A stretch of 10,320 nucleotides of DNA from an uncultured Solirubrobacterales bacterium (GTDB taxonomy: Bacteria; Actinomycetota; Thermoleophilia; Solirubrobacterales; Solirubrobacteraceae). The notes under the pieces were generated by a model that saw only the letters and a program-made list of their open reading frames with translations, ran no database searches and was not told the DNA's origin. Positions 5,810 to 10,320 of this stretch are shown here, piece after piece. The stretch lies in assembly GCA_937973575.1 (NCBI GenBank), contig CALJKH010000128.1:1-10320 (forward strand), read 5' to 3'. A program made the translations under genes and the position numbers. Each line of letters begins with the position of its first letter. Within the stretch, counting starts at the first letter, position 1.

Positions 5810-7912
5810 CTACCCGTCTTCGCCCCCGCCGCTTCGAGATTCGACGACTTGCTCAGCAACGTTTGCTGGCACTTCCTCGTATCCCTCAAACTGCATTGTG
5901 TAGTTCGCACGACCCTGCGTTGATGAACGCAAGTCCGTTGCGTAACCAAACATCTCCGACAGTGGCACCGAGGCAGATACTGCCTGGGCGTTACCTCTGG
6001 CCTCCATTCCGTGGACACGTCCACGGCGGCGGTTGAGGTCGCCAATGACGTCACCCATGAAATCTTCAGGGGTAACAACTTCGACGGAGAAGATTGGCTC
6101 CAGAAGGACTGGCTTCGCAAGGCGAGCAGCTTCCTTCATTGCAAGAGAACCGGCAACCTTGAACGCGATCTCCGAAGAGTCGGTGTCGTGGTACTTGCCG
6201 TCAATCAGAGTGATCTTGATGTCGACCATTGGGTAGCCGGCCTTGACACCGTTATCGAGAGCTTCGGTAAGGCCCTTCTCTACAGCTGGGATGTACTCGG
6301 ATGGAATTGCACCACCCTTGATCTTGTTGTCGAAGACGAAGCCTTGCCCTGGGGCTGGCTCGATGTCAACGTAGACAATTCCGTACTGGCCCGAACCACC
6401 GGTCTGGCGCACGAAGCGGCCTTCGACCTTCTTGGCCTCGCCACGCACTGTCTCGCGGTAGGAAACCTGCGGACGGCCAACGTTGGCCTCAACCTTGAAC
6501 TCACGAAGCATGCGGTCCACAAGAACTTCGAGGTGGAGCTCGCCCATTCCGGAGATCTCAGTCTGGCCGGTCTCTTCGTTCGTACGAACTTGGAAGGTTG
6601 GGTCCTCTTCAGCAAGCTTGCCGAGAGCAACGCCCATCTTCTCTTGGTCAACCTTGGTCTTAGGCTCAATTGCGACCTTGATTACTGGCTCAGGGAACTC
6701 AATCTTCTCGAGGATGATCGCGTTGTCTGGAGCGCAGAGAGTGTCACCAGTTGAAACCTGCTTGATGCCCACGGCTGCAGCGATGTCGCCTGCGTGAACC
6801 TCTGTCAGCTCCTCGCGGTCATTGGCGTGCATCATCAGGAGGCGGCCAACGCGCTCGGTCTTGCCGGTGCTGGCGTTGAGGATTCGTCCGCCAGCCTCAA
6901 GCTTGCCTGAGTAGACGCGGAAGAAAGCGAGCTTGCCGACGAATGGGTCGGTCATGATCTTGAAGGCGAGTGCGCTGAATGACTCCGTGTCGGATGCCTC
7001 ACGCGTTGTCTCTGGGCCTTCGCCCTCCCTCGCAGGCTCGTGGCCAGTGATCGGAGGCTTGTCAAGCGGGCTTGGAAGGTAGTCAATAACTGCGTCAAGG
7101 AGCGGCTGAACACCCTTGTTCTTGAAGGAGGAACCGCAGAGAACTGGGGTCATGCCCAGAGCAAGGGTCGCTGTGCGGACTGCTTGCTTAAGACGCTCAG
7201 GGGTTACCTCAGCCTCTTCAAGCAGCATCTCCATCAGCTCGTCGTCGTGGTTTGAAACCTCGTCGAGGAGAGCTTCGCGTGCCTGGGCTGCCTCGTCGGC
7301 AAGCTCAGCTGGGATCTCAGTGCGCTCAAACTCTTGGCCAAGATCGTCCTTGTAGATGATTGCGTCGTTCTGGACGAGGTCAATAATCCCGAGGAACTCT
7401 GACTCAGCACCGATTGGAAGCTGGATCGGAATTGCGTTGGCCCCGAGGCGATCAATCATCGTCTCGACGCCCTTGTCGAAGTTCGCGCCGATGCGGTCCA
7501 TCTTGTTGATGTAGGCGATGCGGGGAACTGAGTACTTGTCGGCCTGGCGCCAAACGGTCTCTGACTGAGGCTCAACGCCAGCTACTGAGTCGAACAGGGC
7601 GATTGCACCGTCGAGAACGCGAAGTGAACGCTCAACCTCAACTGTGAAGTCAACGTGGCCCGGGGTGTCAATGATGTTGATTCGGTGGGAGTCCCACTCG
7701 CAGGTCGTTGCAGCTGACGTGATCGTGATGCCACGCTCCTGCTCCTGCTCCATCCAGTCCATTACGGCGCCGCCCTCGTGGACCTCACCAATCTTGTGGG
7801 TACGGCCGGTGTAGAAGAGGACGCGCTCGGTCGTCGTTGTCTTGCCCGCGTCAATGTGGGCCATGATCCCGATGTTTCGGGTGTTTTCGAGACTGAACTT
7901 ACGTGCCGCCAT
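5810..7912 (-). CDS. fusA: Elongation factor G
   Basis: EF-G is the GTPase that drives tRNA-mRNA translocation and, with RRF, ribosome recycling. The 700-residue protein has the usual length. The G domain shows AHIDAGKT (18-25), GITITSA (61-67), DTPGH (82-86, with the catalytic H86) and NKMD (136-139). Later domains contain FKIMTDPFVGKLAFFRVYSG (domain II), GMGELHLEVLVDRMLREF (domain III), GGSGQYG (domain IV region) and LLEPIFSVEVVTPEDFMGDV with DLNRRRGRVHGME (domain V). A short acidic tail ends SGGGEDG. It resembles a canonical translocase rather than a FusA2-like paralogue. The ATG is 92 nt after rpsG; the ribosome binding site is poor (CGGATTAACC before ATG). Position between S7 and EF-Tu is the classical str order. 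Confidence 0.98.
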   Translation of the reverse strand: MAARKFSLENTRNIGIMAHIDAGKTTTTERVLFYTGRTHKIGEVHEGGAVMDWMEQEQERGITITSAATTCEWDSHRINIIDTPGHVDFTVEVERSLRVLDGAIALFDSVAGVEPQSETVWRQADKYSVPRIAYINKMDRIGANFDKGVETMIDRLGANAIPIQLPIGAESEFLGIIDLVQNDAIIYKDDLGQEFERTEIPAELADEAAQAREALLDEVSNHDDELMEMLLEEAEVTPERLKQAVRTATLALGMTPVLCGSSFKNKGVQPLLDAVIDYLPSPLDKPPITGHEPAREGEGPETTREASDTESFSALAFKIMTDPFVGKLAFFRVYSGKLEAGGRILNASTGKTERVGRLLMMHANDREELTEVHAGDIAAAVGIKQVSTGDTLCAPDNAIILEKIEFPEPVIKVAIEPKTKVDQEKMGVALGKLAEEDPTFQVRTNEETGQTEISGMGELHLEVLVDRMLREFKVEANVGRPQVSYRETVRGEAKKVEGRFVRQTGGSGQYGIVYVDIEPAPGQGFVFDNKIKGGAIPSEYIPAVEKGLTEALDNGVKAGYPMVDIKITLIDGKYHDTDSSEIAFKVAGSLAMKEAARLAKPVLLEPIFSVEVVTPEDFMGDVIGDLNRRRGRVHGMEARGNAQAVSASVPLSEMFGYATDLRSSTQGRANYTMQFEGYEEVPANVAEQVVESRSGGGEDG

Positions 7913-8004
7913 GGTTAATCCGTTCTACTTTTCCGTTGTTTCGTCGTAGCGCAATGGAAATGCGCCCTAAGTTGCTGGGCCAGCCCCGCTGTTGCAGAGG
8001 CCGC
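7913..8004 (-). other. rpsG-fusA intergenic region
   Basis: A 92-nt gap. The only structure I can point to is a weak inverted repeat, GCGCA (7965-7961) with TGCGC (7953-7949) around a 7-nt loop, and a GC-rich segment GCTGGCCCAGC further upstream. There is no T-run for a terminator and no convincing promoter. Close to the fusA ATG the strand is A-rich (AACAACGGAAAAGTAGAACG), which may help ribosome entry in place of a good Shine-Dalgarno. Confidence 0.4.
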
Positions 8005-8475
8005 TTACCAGCGGTAGTGGGCGAAGGCCTTGTTGGCCTGTGCCATGCGGAAGATGTCGTCCTTCCGCTTGAAAGCTCCGCCCTGTTGCTGCTGGGCGTC
8101 GAGAAGTTCGTTTGCAAGTCGCTGAGCCATTGTCTTCTCGCGACGATCACGGGCGAACTGCACGAGCCAGCGAATGGCAAGTGTGCGTGCGCGACGTGCT
8201 GAAACCTCAACCGGTACCTGGTAGGTGGCACCGCCGACACGACGTGAGCGAACCTCAAGAACTGGAGTGAGGGCCTTGATTGACTCCTCAAGCTGCTCTA
8301 CAGGGTCACTGCCAGTCTTCTCGGCAACGATTGCAAGTGCGTCATAAACAATCTGCTCTGACTTGGACTTCTTGCCGTCCAGCATTACGCGGTTGATGAC
8401 CTGAGTCACCAAGCGTGAGCGGTGGACTGCGTCTGGCTCAACTGGCCGGATTGAAGCTGCTGCGCGACGTGGCAT
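8005..8475 (-). CDS. rpsG: 30S ribosomal protein S7
   Basis: S7 starts assembly of the small-subunit head by binding the 3' domain of 16S rRNA and contacts E-site tRNA and mRNA. The 156-residue protein has the typical length. It begins MPRRAAASIRPVEPDAVHRS and carries LVTQVINRVMLDGKKSKSEQ, the beta-hairpin region EVRSRRVGGATYQVPVEVSA, and the C-terminal FKRKDDIFRMAQANKAFAHYRW. Its ATG overlaps the rpsL stop as TAATG, and AAGGG upstream is a reasonable ribosome binding site. In E. coli the gap between rpsL and rpsG holds the S7 repressor site; here that gap does not exist, so any S7 feedback must work differently. Gene intact. Confidence 0.98.
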   Translation of the reverse strand: MPRRAAASIRPVEPDAVHRSRLVTQVINRVMLDGKKSKSEQIVYDALAIVAEKTGSDPVEQLEESIKALTPVLEVRSRRVGGATYQVPVEVSARRARTLAIRWLVQFARDRREKTMAQRLANELLDAQQQQGGAFKRKDDIFRMAQANKAFAHYRW

Positions 8476-8870
8476 TACTTGCCCTTCACGCCGTAGTGGG
8501 AGCGGCCTTGCTTGCGGTCACTGACGCCTGCTGCGTCAAGCGTGCCGCGCACAACCTTGTAGCGAACTCCCGGAAGGTCCTTAACACGGCCACCACGAAC
8601 AAGAACAACGCTGTGCTCCTGAAGGTTGTGGCCCTCACCTGGAATGTAGGTGGTTACTTCCATTCCGTTGGTGAGCCTGACACGGGCAACCTTGCGAAGC
8701 GCTGAGTTCGGCTTCTTAGGGGTTGTCGTGTAGACACGCGTGCAAACACCACGACGCTGAGGTGCCGCGACCTTGGTCTTGCGGCCCTTTCCACTCTTCA
8801 GACCAGGGGTCGAGAGCTTCTTCTTGGTGGGCTTGCGGCCCTTTCTGATCAGCTGGCTAGTTGTAGGCAT
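8475..8870 (-). CDS. rpsL: 30S ribosomal protein S12
   Basis: S12 lies at the decoding centre and controls accuracy. The 131-residue protein shows PQRRGVCTRVYTTTPKKPNS with K52-K53, matching the E. coli K42-K43 pair linked to streptomycin resistance, and RGGRVKDLPGVRYK with K97 and P100, matching K88 and P91. These are the wild-type, presumably sensitive residues. Between TPGL and PQRRG there is a stretch, KSGKGRKTKVAA (25-36), about 9 residues longer than in E. coli, which accounts for the extra length. No Shine-Dalgarno is visible before the ATG (CTTTCTGCGCCGC), unlike most genes downstream, so initiation may be leaderless or SD-independent. It is the first gene of the str cluster, 66 nt after ald. 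Confidence 0.98.
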   Translation of the reverse strand: MPTTSQLIRKGRKPTKKKLSTPGLKSGKGRKTKVAAPQRRGVCTRVYTTTPKKPNSALRKVARVRLTNGMEVTTYIPGEGHNLQEHSVVLVRGGRVKDLPGVRYKVVRGTLDAAGVSDRKQGRSHYGVKGK

Positions 8871-8936
8871 GCGGCGCAGAAAGATAGCAGCGCCCGAGAT
8901 TCAGGGCGTTCTGGGCGAACGATGAATTTCAGCGAG
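8871..8936 (-). promoter_or_regulatory. ald-rpsL intergenic region, probable str operon promoter zone
   Basis: This 66-nt gap separates a metabolic gene from the translation cluster, so a transcription start is expected in or upstream of it. A small inverted repeat, CGCCC (8908-8904) with GGGCG (8895-8891) around an 8-nt loop, lies in the middle without a T-run, so it is at best a weak terminator. TATCTT (8886-8881), 10 nt before the ATG, could be a -10 box placing the transcript start close to the ATG. I see no matching -35 box. All of this is tentative. Confidence 0.35.
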
Positions 8937-10067
8937 CTACCGCAAAGGCACTTCTGCGAGCGCATCTTCGACCGACATAAGAGGGTCTCCGATGGCCTCT
9001 GCGACAGGTGCATAAGTGATCTTGCCAGCTGCCACATTTAATCCCAGAGCAAGGCCCGGATCAGCCGAGAATGCTGAGTGAATCCCCTTGTTTGCAAGGT
9101 TAAGCACGTATGGCATGGTCGCATTGGTGAGCGCGTAAGTAGAGGTGATTGGCACTGCGCCCGGCATGTTTGCCACGCAGTAATGAATGACTCCGTCAAC
9201 CTCGTAAGTCGGGTCGGAATGGGTTGTCGCCTTGGAGGTCTCGAAGCAGCCGCCTTGGTCAATCGCGACGTCGACGAGTACGGCGCCCGGCTTCATCAGC
9301 GACAGCTGCTCACGGGTGATCACATGCGGAGCCTTGGCGCCAGGCACAAGCACCGCACCAATCACAAGGTCAACCTCAGGCAGCCTCTGCTCGATCTCAA
9401 GGGTCGATGCGTAACAGGTGCTCGCACGGCCGTCGAGCTCAATCTCAAGCTGACGCAGGCGGTCAATGCTTCGGTCGTAGACATAAGTCTCACCTTGCAT
9501 GCCGATCGAGATGATCGCAGCGTTGGTGCCAACCACTCCGCCACCGATAACCATCACCTTCGCCGCAGCAACTCCGGGCACGCCGCCAAGCAAAGCTCCC
9601 CTGCCACCATTGGGCTTCTCCAACATGAAGGCGCCCGACTGTGTGGCCAGCTTGCCAGCAACTTCACTCATTGGAGCCAGCAATGGAAGGCGGCCATTTC
9701 GGTCTTCCACAGTTTCGTAGGCGATGCATGTCGCACCGCTCTTCATCAGGCCGTGAGTCAACTCAGGGTCCGGTGCCAAGTGAAGATAGGTAAACAGCAG
9801 GTGATCCGGCCTCAGGCGGGCAACCTCAACAGGCTGAGGCTCCTTGACCTTGACGATCATGTCCGCCTCGCCAAAGACTGCGTCAGCGTCAGGGAGGATC
9901 TTGGCTCCCTGGGCCACATAGTCGTCGTTGTTGATAGCGGAGCCCTCGCCGGCCCCGTCTTGGATGTAGACCTCGTGGCCGGCATCAGACAGCTCGCGGA
10001 CCCCGGCAGGGGTCATCGCTACTCGGTACTCGTCCGGCTTGATCTCGGTCGGGACTCCGACTTTCAT
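8937..10067 (-). CDS. ald: Alanine dehydrogenase (NAD-dependent)
   Basis: The enzyme interconverts L-alanine + NAD + water and pyruvate + ammonium + NADH in the cytoplasm, feeding alanine carbon into central metabolism or assimilating ammonium. The 376-residue protein has the usual length (about 370). It starts MKVGVPTEIKPDEYRVAMTP. Residues known from studied alanine dehydrogenases are present at the expected numbers: R15 and K75 (pyruvate binding), H96 and D270 (catalysis). The NAD fold has GGGVVG (175-180) and D198 at the end of the second strand, which favours NAD over NADP. AHPYR-type lysine-forming dehydrogenases are related, but this full set fits Ald. AGGGGA (10078-10073) lies 5 nt before the ATG. 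It follows an aminotransferase gene by 15 nt, suggesting one transcript. Confidence 0.96.
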   Translation of the reverse strand: MKVGVPTEIKPDEYRVAMTPAGVRELSDAGHEVYIQDGAGEGSAINNDDYVAQGAKILPDADAVFGEADMIVKVKEPQPVEVARLRPDHLLFTYLHLAPDPELTHGLMKSGATCIAYETVEDRNGRLPLLAPMSEVAGKLATQSGAFMLEKPNGGRGALLGGVPGVAAAKVMVIGGGVVGTNAAIISIGMQGETYVYDRSIDRLRQLEIELDGRASTCYASTLEIEQRLPEVDLVIGAVLVPGAKAPHVITREQLSLMKPGAVLVDVAIDQGGCFETSKATTHSDPTYEVDGVIHYCVANMPGAVPITSTYALTNATMPYVLNLANKGIHSAFSADPGLALGLNVAAGKITYAPVAEAIGDPLMSVEDALAEVPLR

Positions 10068-10072
10068 CCTGT

Positions 10073-10078
10073 TCCCCT
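10073..10078 (-). promoter_or_regulatory. Ribosome binding site of ald
   Basis: The minus strand reads AGGGGA, 5 nt before the ald ATG at 10067-10065 and inside the 15-nt gap after the aminotransferase stop. It supports the chosen start and separate translation of ald from a shared message. Confidence 0.7.
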
Positions 10079-10082
10079 GTCC

Positions 10083-10272
10083 TTAGGCGCCGCGGACTTG
10101 CATCCGGCGGGAGGCTTCTTCGAGAACCGGGCGCAGAACGCCAACGATCTCATTGAATTCCTCTTCACCAGCTATCAGCGGTGGGGAAAGCTGAATAACC
10201 GGGTCGCCACGATCGTCCGCGCGGCAGATGAGCCCTTGCTTGTAGAGCTCCGGTGACAGGAAGCCACGCAGA
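10083..10272 (-). CDS. Class III (PLP-dependent) aminotransferase, C-terminal fragment
   Basis: Only the last 62 codons are present. They read LRGFLSPELYKQGLICRADD and continue with RGDPVIQLSPPLIAGEEEFN, ending in a helix VGVLRPVLEEASRRM. This resembles the small C-terminal domain of class III aminotransferases (the aspartate aminotransferase family that includes omega-amino acid:pyruvate enzymes). The PLP lysine and substrate residues lie in the missing part, so the substrate cannot be named. Many relatives pass the amino group to pyruvate, making alanine, which ald 15 nt downstream could recycle to pyruvate; this is inference. The upstream limit is the Illumina adapter: the six residues MCSSDL that can be read before LRGF are adapter-derived and not part of the protein. 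Confidence 0.8.
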
Positions 10273-10320
10273 AGATCGGAAGAGCACACGTCTGAACTCC
10301 AGTCAACGATGTTTATCTCG
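10273..10320 (+). other. Illumina TruSeq adapter contamination at the contig end
   Basis: The plus strand at 10273-10305 reads AGATCGGAAGAGC, then ACACGTCTGAACTCCAGTCA, the first 33 bases of the TruSeq index (read 1 3') adapter. Base 10306 is A where the adapter has C. Bases 10307-10314, CGATGTTT, look like a sample index beginning with CGATGT, and 10315-10320, ATCTCG, match the adapter part that follows the index. This is library sequence, not genome. The true sequence ends at about 10272. Confidence 0.97.

Noticed and set aside
6011..6754. A 247-codon open frame on the plus strand inside fusA
   Set aside because: It is antisense to a fully conserved EF-G and has no recognisable domain or ribosome binding context.
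8891..8908. An intrinsic terminator after ald
   Set aside because: The stem is only 5 bp with an 8-nt loop, and the downstream sequence CTGCTATCTTTC is not a proper T-run.
9078..10256. A long open frame on the plus strand (392 codons) covering the opposite strand of ald
   Set aside because: The minus-strand ald has all catalytic and NAD-binding residues at the expected numbers. The plus-strand product resembles no family I know, and the frame even crosses the ald-aminotransferase boundary. It is a by-product of codon bias.
1..10272. A novel defence, mobile or biosynthetic system
   Set aside because: Every coding frame with family support belongs to translation or alanine/amine metabolism, and the gaps are too short to hold unseen genes.

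Overview
The window is a stretch of a bacterial chromosome carrying the str operon joined to the first part of the S10 operon. All genes lie on the minus strand. In transcription order (high to low coordinates) they are: the end of a class III aminotransferase, ald (alanine dehydrogenase), rpsL, rpsG, fusA, tuf, rpsJ, rplC, rplD, rplW, rplB, rpsS, rplV, rpsC and the first 21 codons of rplP. Nearly every base is coding. I saw no tRNA, rRNA, CRISPR array, insertion sequence or prophage gene, and I see no wholly new biological system here.

The organism is probably a member of the Actinomycetota (Actinobacteria), perhaps near the class Thermoleophilia. This is an inference from how the proteins read: an S12 with a lysine/glycine-rich insert, an S3 with a very long Gly/Arg tail, an EF-Tu without the insert I remember from typical class Actinobacteria, and an ald/class III aminotransferase pair. 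No phylogeny was run. Illumina adapter sequence at the right end shows that this is an assembled contig, probably from short reads, and that the contig ends there.

Region 1 (8937-10320): a small catabolic pair, aminotransferase then ald, 15 nt apart and probably co-transcribed. The aminotransferase is cut by the contig end, and the last 48 bases are adapter, not genome. Region 2 (4525-8870): the str operon, with S12 and S7 overlapping at TAATG, then EF-G and EF-Tu separated by gaps of 92 and 100 nt. Region 3 (4357-4524): a 168-nt leader with two strong RNA inverted repeats and a T6 run. This is the best candidate for regulation in the window. Region 4 (1-4356): the S10 operon, with genes from 8 nt overlapping to 7 nt apart and mostly clear Shine-Dalgarno sites.

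Together regions 2 to 4 encode decoding-site proteins, translocation and tRNA-delivery GTPases, and core small- and large-subunit proteins. The most useful observations are the adapter artefact and the false N-terminus it creates, the structured rpsJ leader, the S3 Gly/Arg tail with its internal DNA repeats, the loss of the rpsL-rpsG spacer that holds the S7 control site in E. coli, and the metabolic genes sitting where rpoB-rpoC often lie.
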